A stretch of DNA of 40,139 bases. Source: Rikenella microfusus. Lineage in GTDB: Bacteria > Bacteroidota > Bacteroidia > Bacteroidales > VadinHA17. Position 1 is the stretch's first letter. Every line of letters begins with the position of its first letter. Where the stretch lies: positions 2,910 through 43,048 of the forward strand of contig DZBJ01000027.1 of the NCBI GenBank assembly GCA_022736275.1. The letters run 5' to 3'. Shown here one piece after another: positions 32,060 through 40,139 of this stretch. A program made the translations under genes and the position numbers. Under the pieces are notes generated by a model. It made no database searches. It saw only the letters and a list, made by a program, of their open reading frames with translations, and was not told the origin of the DNA.

Positions 32060-33274
32060 ATGAAGTTATTCAGATATCTGGCGACCGCGCTTATTATCGC
32101 ACTCTCACTCTCATCATGCAGCAACCTCAGGGTTGAGAGGGACAAACCCTACGTGGTAATGGTTTCGCTCGATGCCTTCCGCTGGGATTATGACTCTATT
32201 CACGGCACACCTGTGCTTGATGACATAGCTCGTCATGGGGTGATGGCAGAGAGGCTAATTCCGTCGTTTCCTACCAAAACATTTCCCAATCACTACACAA
32301 TAGCCACGGGCCTCTATCCTGACCATCACGGACTTGTCAACAACAGTTTTTATGCCCCTGATCTGGACCTGGTCTACCGTATCGGCGACCGCGCCATGGT
32401 CTCCAACGGTGCCTTTTATGGCGGGGAGCCTATGTGGGTAACGGCCCGCAAACAGGGGGTGAAGAGCGCCTCCTTTTACTGGGTGGGTTCGGAAGCACCT
32501 GTTCAGGGGATGCAGCCCGACTACTGGAAGCCATTCGACGATGAGGTTGCATTCGGTGACCGCGTTGATACCGTTCTTAAATGGCTCTCGTTGCCGGTCA
32601 ACAGAAGACCACACCTGGTAACCCTTTACTTTGAGGAGCCTGACGCCATAAGCCACAGTTACGGTCCTTTATCGACAGAGACCGGCGCCGTGGTCAGATC
32701 ACTTGACAGTCTCCTGGGGGTTCTGAGAACAGGCCTGGCACGGCTGCCCCATGCAAGGAATATCAATCTCATTGTCCTCTCTGATCATGGCATGACGGAG
32801 GTTGATGAAGAAAGGTATAACTATATTTTCGACACGCTGCCGCAGAATCTGGTTAAGCGTATCTACGGAGGAAACCCGGTATGGGCTGTTGAGCCTGTGG
32901 AGGGCAAGACCGACAGTGTCTTGCATCTGATGAATATCCAGCAGGGCATGAAGGCATATCGGAGGGAGGAGCTTCCGGCTCACCTCCATTACGGAACCCA
33001 CCCCCGAATCCCGGCAGTCGTACTAATAGCAGAGCAGGGCTGGACAGCCGGACTGCGTCCTGAAGCAGGGTACAGCAGGGGTGATCACGGATACGATTGG
33101 CGATGCAGCGATATGCACTCCATCTTCTATGCCGAGGGACCAGCTTTTAAAAAGGAATTTGTCGCGGATACACTCTTTAATGTCGATATATACAATATTG
33201 TGACCGGCATCATGGGTCTGACTCCTGCTCCGAATGACGGCAACAGGGAGAGGATATCACCCCTTCTCAGGTGA
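32060..33274 (+). CDS. Ectonucleotide pyrophosphatase/phosphodiesterase-type lipoprotein (alkaline phosphatase superfamily)
   Basis: The ATG at 32060 gives a proper lipoprotein signal (LIIALSLSSC, Cys20); the frame is open upstream to 31925 but that part holds a dispersed repeat. The 404-residue product matches bacterial NPP enzymes: the first zinc ligand D38 in VSLDAFRWDY, the nucleophile T74 in PTKTFPNHYT, DAISHSYGP, LSDHGM and RGDHGYD supply the two-zinc site. NPPs cleave phosphodiester or pyrophosphate bonds in nucleotides, sugars or phospholipids. It ends 18 bases inside the convergent queG gene. The surface location suggests scavenging phosphate or nucleotides. Confidence 0.9.
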   Translation: MKLFRYLATALIIALSLSSCSNLRVERDKPYVVMVSLDAFRWDYDSIHGTPVLDDIARHGVMAERLIPSFPTKTFPNHYTIATGLYPDHHGLVNNSFYAPDLDLVYRIGDRAMVSNGAFYGGEPMWVTARKQGVKSASFYWVGSEAPVQGMQPDYWKPFDDEVAFGDRVDTVLKWLSLPVNRRPHLVTLYFEEPDAISHSYGPLSTETGAVVRSLDSLLGVLRTGLARLPHARNINLIVLSDHGMTEVDEERYNYIFDTLPQNLVKRIYGGNPVWAVEPVEGKTDSVLHLMNIQQGMKAYRREELPAHLHYGTHPRIPAVVLIAEQGWTAGLRPEAGYSRGDHGYDWRCSDMHSIFYAEGPAFKKEFVADTLFNVDIYNIVTGIMGLTPAPNDGNRERISPLLR

Positions 33275-34240
33275 CCCGTAATTGGCAAAGTCGATATTCC
33301 TGCGGATCATTTTGTAGCCGGTACGCTTTATCGGTGAAGATCTGAATATCTTTTTAAAATCATCAGGCGTCATATTCTGCCAGTCCCTTCGTGTCAGGGA
33401 TGTCAGAGACACCTCAGGAACAAGCTCTTTATCAGTGTAATGGACGGCTTTTTTATTCCAGGGACAGACCTCCTGGCAGCGGTCGCAGCCGAAAATCATA
33501 TTTTCTGTCCTGCCGCTGAACTCTCCCGGAAGATTCCCATCATGTTCAATTGTCAGGTAAGAGATGCACCGGCGTGCATCTATTGTCCGGTCGTTGCAGA
33601 TGGCACCTGTCGGGCATGAATCGATGCAAAGGGTGCAGTCGCCGCACCGGTCGCGGGCTGAGGTGTAATCATACAGAAACTCTGCCGTGGTAACAATCTC
33701 TCCCAGGAAAAAGAAGGAACCGATATCCTTATTAATGACCAGGCTGTTCTTTCCGCGCCATCCCAGTCCGGCACGTATGGCCCATGCCTTTTCAGTAACC
33801 GGTCCTGCATCACAGAACACCCTCGACGATGAGTCAGGCACCAGCTTCTTTATGATTTTCTGAACACGGTCAAGTTTCTCTTCCATCACCGCGTGGTAGT
33901 CTCTAACCCGGGCGTAACGGCTGACAAAGTAATTGTCAGATCCGGCGGAAGGTTCGTTGCTGAAATAACGGAGACCGGCAACAATTACTGACCTGGCTCC
34001 CTCGACCAGTGAGGTGATGTCACCCCGCTTGTCAAGGTTTCTTTCGATGAAGGTCATTGAGCCGTTCCTGCCGGCGGCGATCCATTCGCTGATATGGTTG
34101 CTGTCTTCGTGATGAGGCGACGCCTGGGCTATACCGCAAATATCAAAGCCTTCCGTCCGCAGGCTTTCGCGGATCTTCCAGGTAAGTGCTATTTTACGTG
34201 CATCAGTCAAAACAGAGTTATTAAAGTAATCCAAGTTCAA
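33257..34240 (-). CDS. queG: Epoxyqueuosine reductase
   Basis: The 327-residue protein reduces epoxyqueuosine in tRNA to queuosine using cobalamin and two [4Fe-4S] clusters. The ferredoxin-like clusters are complete: C199, C202, C205 and C209 (RCGDCTLCIDSCPTGAI), then C225 and C252, C255, C259 (GCDRCQEVCPWN). The active-site Asp in VFCDAGPVTEKAWA is D144. The length is near that of a short QueG without C-terminal HEAT repeats. It is last in the suf operon, its start overlapping the DUF59 gene by 20 bases, which places an Fe-S client directly under Fe-S assembly control. Its 3' end overlaps the convergent NPP gene by 18 bases. Confidence 0.93.
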   Translation of the reverse strand: MNLDYFNNSVLTDARKIALTWKIRESLRTEGFDICGIAQASPHHEDSNHISEWIAAGRNGSMTFIERNLDKRGDITSLVEGARSVIVAGLRYFSNEPSAGSDNYFVSRYARVRDYHAVMEEKLDRVQKIIKKLVPDSSSRVFCDAGPVTEKAWAIRAGLGWRGKNSLVINKDIGSFFFLGEIVTTAEFLYDYTSARDRCGDCTLCIDSCPTGAICNDRTIDARRCISYLTIEHDGNLPGEFSGRTENMIFGCDRCQEVCPWNKKAVHYTDKELVPEVSLTSLTRRDWQNMTPDDFKKIFRSSPIKRTGYKMIRRNIDFANYGSPEKG

Positions 34241-34541
34241 GCTTGGCCTCGTCAGTGAGCATGTCGCGGTCCCACGGGGGCGTAAAGGTCAGTGTAAGAT
34301 CACATTCTCTGACCCCCCTGGTACCGGCAACCTTATACCTCACCTCTTCAACGAGATCCTCAGCCATGGGGCAGTTAGGGGCGGTGAGCGTCATTGTTAC
34401 GTGCGCTACCTGTTCCTCATCAACCCTGACCTCATAGATAAGGCCGAGGTCATAAATGTTTACCGGTATTTCGGGGTCAAAGATGCTTTTCAGCACTCCT
34501 ACTATTCTTGCTTCTGTCTCCTGTATCTCCTGTGTGTTCAT
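34221..34541 (-). CDS. DUF59/MIP18-family Fe-S assembly protein (SufT-like)
   Basis: The 106-residue product is a DUF59 protein: IFDPEIPVNIYDLGLIYEV opens it and VTMTLTAPNCPMAEDL carries the conserved cysteine. Members (SufT, MIP18/CIA2-like) help transfer or maturate iron-sulphur clusters. The position between sufE and queG, with a four-base ATGA overlap with sufE upstream and a 20-base overlap with queG downstream, supports this role. The C-terminal WDRDMLTDEAKLELG is typical of Bacteroidota members. I do not give a gene symbol because family naming varies. Confidence 0.9.
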   Translation of the reverse strand: MNTQEIQETEARIVGVLKSIFDPEIPVNIYDLGLIYEVRVDEEQVAHVTMTLTAPNCPMAEDLVEEVRYKVAGTRGVRECDLTLTFTPPWDRDMLTDEAKLELGLL

Positions 34542-34966
34542 GTCTGTTCCTCTCTCGATTTGTATGCCAGGGCATAAAGCCGCATCTGCTTCATCATGGC
34601 CAGCAGTCCGTTGGAGCGGGTAGGTGATAGATTCTCCCTCAGTCCTATCCGTTCTATGAAATAGATGTCGGCGCCCAGTATCTCATCCGGTGTGCGGCCC
34701 GAGAAGACCCTCACCAGGAGGGCCACAATGCCTCGTGTTATAAGGGCATCACTCTCTGCCGTAAAGGTAATCACTCCGTCAGTGAATGAGGGATAAAGCC
34801 ACACTTTGCTCTGACACCCTTCAATGAGGAAATCAGGCGTTTTGTGTGTGATATCGAAGGGAGGAAGGGTTCTTCCCAGGTCGATAAGGTACTCATACCT
34901 CTCCATCCAGTCGCTGAACATGGCGAACTCCTCAATGATCCGGTCCTGTATCTCGTTAATATTCAT
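34538..34966 (-). CDS. sufE: SufE-family sulphur-acceptor protein
   Basis: The 142-residue protein accepts persulphide sulphur from the SufS cysteine desulfurase. C51 sits in the family signature IEGCQSKVWL and is the acceptor residue. The helical N-terminus (EEFAMFSDWMERYEYLIDLGR) is the standard SufE start. It is encoded 9 bases after sufS and overlaps the DUF59 gene by four bases, so it is coupled to both. Nothing is missing from the fold as far as can be read. Confidence 0.93.
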   Translation of the reverse strand: MNINEIQDRIIEEFAMFSDWMERYEYLIDLGRTLPPFDITHKTPDFLIEGCQSKVWLYPSFTDGVITFTAESDALITRGIVALLVRVFSGRTPDEILGADIYFIERIGLRENLSPTRSNGLLAMMKQMRLYALAYKSREEQT

Positions 34967-34975
34967 TATTCAATG

Positions 34976-36202
34976 TCATGCGAACATTTCCGTCACCCTG
35001 CCAATGCCTCTCAACACTGCATCAATCTCCTCCTCCGTGTTGTAAAAAGCTATGGAAGCCCTGATGGTCCCTGTTATTCCATACCGTTCCATCACCGGCT
35101 GGGCGCAGTGTGTCCCTGTTCTTACCGCTATGCCCATCTTGTCAAGAATCATGCCTGCGTCATAGGGGTGTATCGCCCCCGGGAGGAATGAGATCACCGA
35201 GACCTTATGCGGTGCGGTTCCGTAGATACGGAGGCCCTCAATGGCCGACATCCCTGACGTGGCCCGGGCCAGGAGAGTCTGTTCCCTCTCCGCCACCGCC
35301 TCACGGCCAAGGGACGAGAGGTAGTCGAGTGCGGCAGCCATGCCTATCGCCCCTGTGAAGTTTGTCGTTCCCGCTTCGAACTTGAAAGGCAGTTCGTTGT
35401 ATGTGGTCTTCTCAAAGGTGACATTGGCAACCATATCACCACCTCCCTGGTATGGCGGGATTTCATTCAGCAGGTTTTCCTTCCCGTAAAGCACCCCGAT
35501 GCCATTGGGACCGTAAACCTTGTGTCCTGAGAAGACGTAGAAATCGCACCCTATTTCGCTCACGTCAACAATGCCATGTTGTATGCCCTGTGCTCCGTCA
35601 ACCAGCACCGGGATACCGTGAGAGTGTGCCTCGGCCACTATCTCCTTCACAGGGTTAACGGTACCGAGCACATTTGATACATGGGTGACTGCTACTATGC
35701 GGGTGCGCTCCGTAAGCATGCCGCGGTAGGCCTCAAGGTCAAGCACCCCCTCGTCAGTGAAGGGTATCACCTTAAGCTTCGCCTTTTTCCTTTCGCACAG
35801 CATCTGCCAGGGTACAATATTGGCATGATGCTCCATGCCGCTGATGACTATCTCATCGCCTTCGCCTACAAACCTTTCCCCGAAGGAGAATGCAACGGCG
35901 TTGATCGAGGCTGTCGTGCCGGCGGTGAATATTATCTCTTCCCTCTTTGGTGCGTTGATGAATGCCCTGACGGTCTCGCGGGCAGCCTCATAGCGGTCGG
36001 AGACCATGTCGGAGAGGCGATGTACTCCCCTGTGCACGTTGGCATTGGATGTGCGGTAGAGCTCTTCCATCACCCGTATTACCTGTTCCGGCTTCTGGGT
36101 GGTGGCGCCATTATCGAGATAGATCAGTGGTTTGCCGTACACCTTGATTGAAAGGATCGGGAATTCGGTGCGTATCTCTTCTATGGTTTTTGACAGATTC
36201 AT
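34976..36202 (-). CDS. sufS: SufS-type cysteine desulfurase
   Basis: The ATG at 36202 fits the family start (NLSKTIEEIRTEFPIL) and lies seven bases after the sufD stop codon; the frame is open to 36253 inside sufD. The 408-residue PLP enzyme removes sulphur from L-cysteine. Motifs are YLDNGATTQKP, VSGMEHHANIVPWQ, DGAQGIQH, the PLP lysine in FSGHKVYGP, and the persulphide cysteine C366 in THCAQPVM (group II SufS loop). It works with SufE and the SufBCD scaffold encoded next to it. Confidence 0.95.
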   Translation of the reverse strand: MNLSKTIEEIRTEFPILSIKVYGKPLIYLDNGATTQKPEQVIRVMEELYRTSNANVHRGVHRLSDMVSDRYEAARETVRAFINAPKREEIIFTAGTTASINAVAFSFGERFVGEGDEIVISGMEHHANIVPWQMLCERKKAKLKVIPFTDEGVLDLEAYRGMLTERTRIVAVTHVSNVLGTVNPVKEIVAEAHSHGIPVLVDGAQGIQHGIVDVSEIGCDFYVFSGHKVYGPNGIGVLYGKENLLNEIPPYQGGGDMVANVTFEKTTYNELPFKFEAGTTNFTGAIGMAAALDYLSSLGREAVAEREQTLLARATSGMSAIEGLRIYGTAPHKVSVISFLPGAIHPYDAGMILDKMGIAVRTGTHCAQPVMERYGITGTIRASIAFYNTEEEIDAVLRGIGRVTEMFA

Positions 36203-36209
36203 CAATGGC

Positions 36210-37568
36210 TCAGTTGCATTGTATTGCGCATGAGGCGCAGCGCGAAAGCTCACCGCGGAGACGCTGCTGCACGAGGTTATCGATGCGTTCGCGCAGCGCC
36301 TCGATGGGGATATTCTTAATCACATCGTGAGCAAATCCGAACATCAGCATCAACTTTGCTTCGCGTGCATCAATACCGCGTGAACGGAGATAGAAGAGCG
36401 CGTTCTCGTCAAGCTGGCCTATGGTGGCTCCGTGACTGCATTTCACATCATCGGCGTAGATTTCAAGCTGCGGTTTGGTATCCATGCGCGCTGTGTCCGA
36501 GAGTATGATGTTATTGTTGCTCTGGTAGGCATTGGTTCCCTGGGCTATCTTATGCACCATGATGCGTCCGTTGAAGGCACCGCTGGCGTTATCATCAAGC
36601 ACCCCCTTGAAGAGCTGGGTGCTGTTGCAGTTCGGGGCGGCATGATCAACCTTCACGAAGTTGGCAATATGCTGCTGCTTGTCGGCCAGGTAGAGGCCGT
36701 ACGAATGGGTCTCTGCATGCTCACCGTTCAGGAGGTGCCATGTGGCATTACGTACGAGACCGCCGTGAAGGGTTATGTTGTTTGATGAGGCATAGCTGTC
36801 GCGCTCCTGGTGAATAAACGTATGCGTTATCTTCCCTGAGTTGTTATGCTGGTTCTGCACCCTGATGATCTCAAACCGCGCATTCTGTGCCACATAGACC
36901 TCAGTGACGGTGTTTGTCAGAAAATGCTGCGGTGAGATGGCATGGTCACAGACGAGCAATGAGAGCTGCGCTCCCTCTTCAACCACCACCAGGTTACGGT
37001 CCTGGGCAAAGATATCCTTGTCTGCCTGTATCAGGTTTACGATCTGTATCGGTTTGGTGTAGGCTGTCTTCCTGGGCGCATAGAGGAAGAGCCCGTCTGT
37101 TGACAGCGCGGTGTTAAGCGGCACCAGTCCGTCGTTTTCATTCTGAGCGTACCTGTTGTAGTGTTTTTCCACCAGTCCGGGAAACTGTTTTGCTGCAGCC
37201 TTCATGCTGCCCACCCATATCCCTCCGGGGAGCATCACCAGTCCCTCTTCGCCGCGGGGGAAGAAGCCGTTGAGCAGGACCATGTTCCATACATCGAGAT
37301 CCTCCACCTCACAGTGAAACTTCTCCGCTTCGTGGAAGTCCTCAGGTACGGGTGAGTAGTACTCCTGGTACTGAAAACCGAAGGACTTTTCCAGGTTCGT
37401 ATACTTGTATGCTTCGTTCTTCCTGTCAGGAATTCCAAGGCGAAGGAAATCCTCAAATGCCTTGTCGCGGTGCCTGTTGAAGATCTCCGGGGAGTCCTTC
37501 ATGAAAGTGCCGTTCCTGCCCGCATAGAGCCCTGACAGCTTGCTTATTACTTCCGGTCTGTAGTCCAT
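36210..37568 (-). CDS. sufD: SufD, Fe-S scaffold subunit
   Basis: The 452-residue protein is the SufD partner of SufB and SufC. N-terminal helices (RLGIPDRKNEAYKYTNLEKSF) precede the parallel beta-helix core, readable in VDHAAPNCNSTQLFKGVLDD and FNGRIMVHKIAQGTNAYQSN; the C-terminus (KCSHGATIGQLDENALFYLRSRGID) is the conserved SufB/SufD end with the histidine that binds the cluster region. A last segment SRCASCAIQCN carries four cysteines. SufBC2D builds [4Fe-4S] clusters from sulphur passed by SufE. It overlaps sufC by 22 bases, so the two are coupled. Confidence 0.93.
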   Translation of the reverse strand: MDYRPEVISKLSGLYAGRNGTFMKDSPEIFNRHRDKAFEDFLRLGIPDRKNEAYKYTNLEKSFGFQYQEYYSPVPEDFHEAEKFHCEVEDLDVWNMVLLNGFFPRGEEGLVMLPGGIWVGSMKAAAKQFPGLVEKHYNRYAQNENDGLVPLNTALSTDGLFLYAPRKTAYTKPIQIVNLIQADKDIFAQDRNLVVVEEGAQLSLLVCDHAISPQHFLTNTVTEVYVAQNARFEIIRVQNQHNNSGKITHTFIHQERDSYASSNNITLHGGLVRNATWHLLNGEHAETHSYGLYLADKQQHIANFVKVDHAAPNCNSTQLFKGVLDDNASGAFNGRIMVHKIAQGTNAYQSNNNIILSDTARMDTKPQLEIYADDVKCSHGATIGQLDENALFYLRSRGIDAREAKLMLMFGFAHDVIKNIPIEALRERIDNLVQQRLRGELSRCASCAIQCN

Positions 37569-38344
37569 GTCTCTTCGCTGACGTCTGCTTTCTTCCTTAT
37601 CCAGTCGTATCCTCTCTCCTCAAGTTTGAGAGCCAGTTCAGGGCCGCCCGACCGTACGATGCGGCCGTCGTAGAGCACATGTACATAGTCCGGCACGATA
37701 TAATCGAGCAGCCTCTGATAATGCGTTATAACGATGACTGATGTGCCTGGCCTGCGTGTCTTGTTGACGCCGTTGGCCACGATGCGGAGGGCGTCTATAT
37801 CCAGGCCCGAGTCTGTCTCATCGAGGAGTGCCAGTCTCGGCTCGAGCATCGCCATCTGGAAGATCTCGTTCTTCTTCTTTTCACCTCCGGAAAAACCTTC
37901 GTTGACGCTTCTGTTTGTCAGTGCCGAGTCGATCTCGACAAGCTCCTTCTTCTCGCGCATCTGGCGGAGGAACTCTGAGGCCGACAACGGCTCCAGTCCG
38001 CGGTGCTTGCGCTGCTCATTGATGGCTGTCTTCATGAAGTTGACCATGCTTACCCCCGGGATCTCTATCGGGTACTGGAATGAGAGGAAGATACCCTCGC
38101 GTGCCCTCTCCTCAGGGGACATCTCCAGGAGGTCTTTTCCCTCGAATGAGACTGACCCGTGGGTGACAGTAGCTATATCACGGCCTGTCAGGACATTGGC
38201 CAGGGTGCTCTTACCGCTGCCGTTGGGACCCATGATGGCATGTATCTCCCCGGGTCTGACCTCGAGGTTGAGACCCTTGAGGATCTCCTTATTGTCAATT
38301 GAGGCTTTAAGTTCCTTTATCTGTAACAAAAAATCACTGTTCAT
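37547..38344 (-). CDS. sufC: SufC, Fe-S assembly ATPase
   Basis: The ATG at 38344 is chosen; a GTG at 38356 adds only four residues. The 265-residue ABC-type ATPase has Walker A GPNGSGKST (residues 39-47), Q-loop SFQYPIEIPG, the SufC-specific signature SGGEKKKNE in place of the LSGGQ motif, Walker B/D-loop ALLDETDSGLD and the H-loop VITHYQR. SufC drives conformational change of SufB-SufD during cluster assembly. Eleven bases of DNA lie between the GTG and the sufB stop, so it is in the same transcript. Confidence 0.95.
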   Translation of the reverse strand: MNSDFLLQIKELKASIDNKEILKGLNLEVRPGEIHAIMGPNGSGKSTLANVLTGRDIATVTHGSVSFEGKDLLEMSPEERAREGIFLSFQYPIEIPGVSMVNFMKTAINEQRKHRGLEPLSASEFLRQMREKKELVEIDSALTNRSVNEGFSGGEKKKNEIFQMAMLEPRLALLDETDSGLDIDALRIVANGVNKTRRPGTSVIVITHYQRLLDYIVPDYVHVLYDGRIVRSGGPELALKLEERGYDWIRKKADVSEETWTTDRK

Positions 38345-38369
38345 ATCTGGTTTCACTAAAATTCATATT

Positions 38370-39818
<1,449 letters not shown>

Positions 39819-39834
39819 AAGAAGTCCTCTTCAA

Positions 39835-39863
39835 TGTTCACACAAACTGAACAAACCTGAACA
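39835..39863. promoter_or_regulatory. TGTTCA/TGAACA half-site cluster upstream of sufB
   Basis: TGTTCA (39835-39840) and TGAACA (39848-39853) are perfect inverted half-sites with a 7-base gap, and TGAACA is repeated at 39858-39863. The cluster lies 17-45 bases before the sufB ATG, downstream of the predicted -7 box, where a repressor could block elongation or initiation. The protein that would bind it is unknown. Confidence 0.4.
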
Positions 39864-39896
39864 TGTAAAGTTTTAGCCGTTAGTATTAAAATCAGG

Positions 39897-39904
39897 CAAA
39901 ATTA
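39897..39904 (-). promoter_or_regulatory. Putative -7 promoter box for the suf operon
   Basis: On the minus strand this reads TAATTTTG, a full match to TAnnTTTG, about 79 bases before the sufB start codon. No convincing -33 TTTG is present. It is the only full match in the gap between sufB and yqaE. Confidence 0.4.
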
Positions 39905-39944
39905 CACAAAAAGAGGGAAATATAAGAAGGGCCTGCCGGGCAGT

Positions 39945-40097
39945 TTACCTTTTGTTGTTGATTATGAGTGCCCCGATTACTCCAGGCACCCATCCGCAGA
40001 GGGTAAGGAGGAAAATGATGAGCACCGAGCCGCACCCTTTGTCAATCACGGCCAGGGGAGGGAAGAAGATGCACAGGAGGACTCGCAGGATACCCAT
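39945..40097 (-). CDS. YqaE/Pmp3-family small membrane protein
   Basis: The ATG at 40097 gives a 50-residue protein that fits the family; the open frame upstream is a heptamer array. Two hydrophobic segments are joined by the typical family pattern: ILRVLLCIFFPPLAVIDKGCG, then IIFLLTLCGWVPGVIGALII. Pmp3/YqaE proteins are stress-responsive membrane proteins that help maintain membrane potential. Compared with the usual PPLAVFLKRG the sequence here has IDKGCG. The gene ends the window on the minus strand and shares no operon with suf (its 3' end faces the suf promoter region). Confidence 0.85.
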   Translation of the reverse strand: MGILRVLLCIFFPPLAVIDKGCGSVLIIFLLTLCGWVPGVIGALIINNKR

Positions 40098-40101
40098 TGG
40101 A

Positions 40102-40122
40102 ATTGTCGATTTGCGATTTGCG
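40102..40122. repeat. Degenerate 7-bp tandem array (ATTTGCG) upstream of yqaE
   Basis: Three heptamers in register: ATTGTCG, ATTTGCG and ATTTGCG, followed by TTTCC. The array starts four bases before the yqaE ATG on its coding side and matches the array after the serpin gene (20038-20058), including the TTTCC that follows. Confidence 0.7.
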
Positions 40123-40139
40123 TTTCCAGCTAGCACAGC

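Overview
The window looks like part of a chromosome of a Bacteroidota bacterium, most likely an environmental Bacteroidales/Marinilabiliales-type lineage. The signs are a DUF5916 outer-membrane protein, a LytS/LytTR two-component pair with a TPR-type sensor, a zinc-less CobB sirtuin, a sufBCDSE operon ending in a DUF59 gene, several SPII lipoproteins, weak Shine-Dalgarno sequences, and four well-placed copies of the Bacteroidota -7 box (TAnnTTTG). The genus cannot be fixed from sequence reading alone. No tRNA, rRNA, CRISPR array or transposase was seen, and no gene-free stretch exceeds about 300 bases.

Layout. 1-2644 (minus): the start of a MerR-type regulator cut by the window edge, a decayed N-terminus of a secreted protein-L-isoaspartate methyltransferase, and a DUF5916 protein. 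2915-7150 (plus): a CobB deacylase, an M28 peptidase and an overlapping pair of SDR enzymes. 7188-14396 (minus): six tightly packed envelope genes (OmpA/LamG-like protein, two paralogous DUF4412-like proteins, a small lipoprotein, an EF-hand/dockerin-like plus TPR protein and a large Cys-rich secreted protein). I do not recognise this locus as a described system. 14502-14956: a four-helix-bundle (IVP/S23-type) gene broken by one in-frame TGA and enclosed by arrays of 7-bp repeats. 14952-18663 (minus): LytTR regulator, TPR histidine kinase, terminator and a MoeB/ThiF-like E1 enzyme.

18794-25313: a serpin lipoprotein, a flavin oxidoreductase, a bile-acid:sodium symporter-family protein, a GH20 hexosaminidase and a nucleoside-hydrolase-like protein. 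25447-33274 (plus): a NapC-type tetrahaem cytochrome fused to an FGE-sulfatase-fold domain, a Tat-exported Gfo/Idh oxidoreductase and sugar-isomerase pair, a polytopic membrane protein fused to a THEP1-type NTPase, an AlkD-like protein and an NPP-type phosphodiesterase lipoprotein. 33257-39818 (minus): sufB-sufC-sufD-sufS-sufE-DUF59-queG, a compact Fe-S assembly operon ending with an Fe-S client enzyme. 39945-40097: a YqaE/Pmp3 small membrane protein.

The most unexpected pattern is a set of short, degenerate tandem arrays, all with a period of exactly 7 bp but built from unrelated unit sequences. They lie in or at the edges of intergenic gaps: after cobB, on both sides of the IVP pseudogene, after the serpin, up to the GH20 start codon, inside the 3' tail of the cytochrome/FGE gene and upstream of yqaE. 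Two of them reach into start or stop codons. The other main candidates for new biology are the membrane-THEP1 fusion, the cytochrome-FGE-fold fusion and the six-gene envelope cluster.
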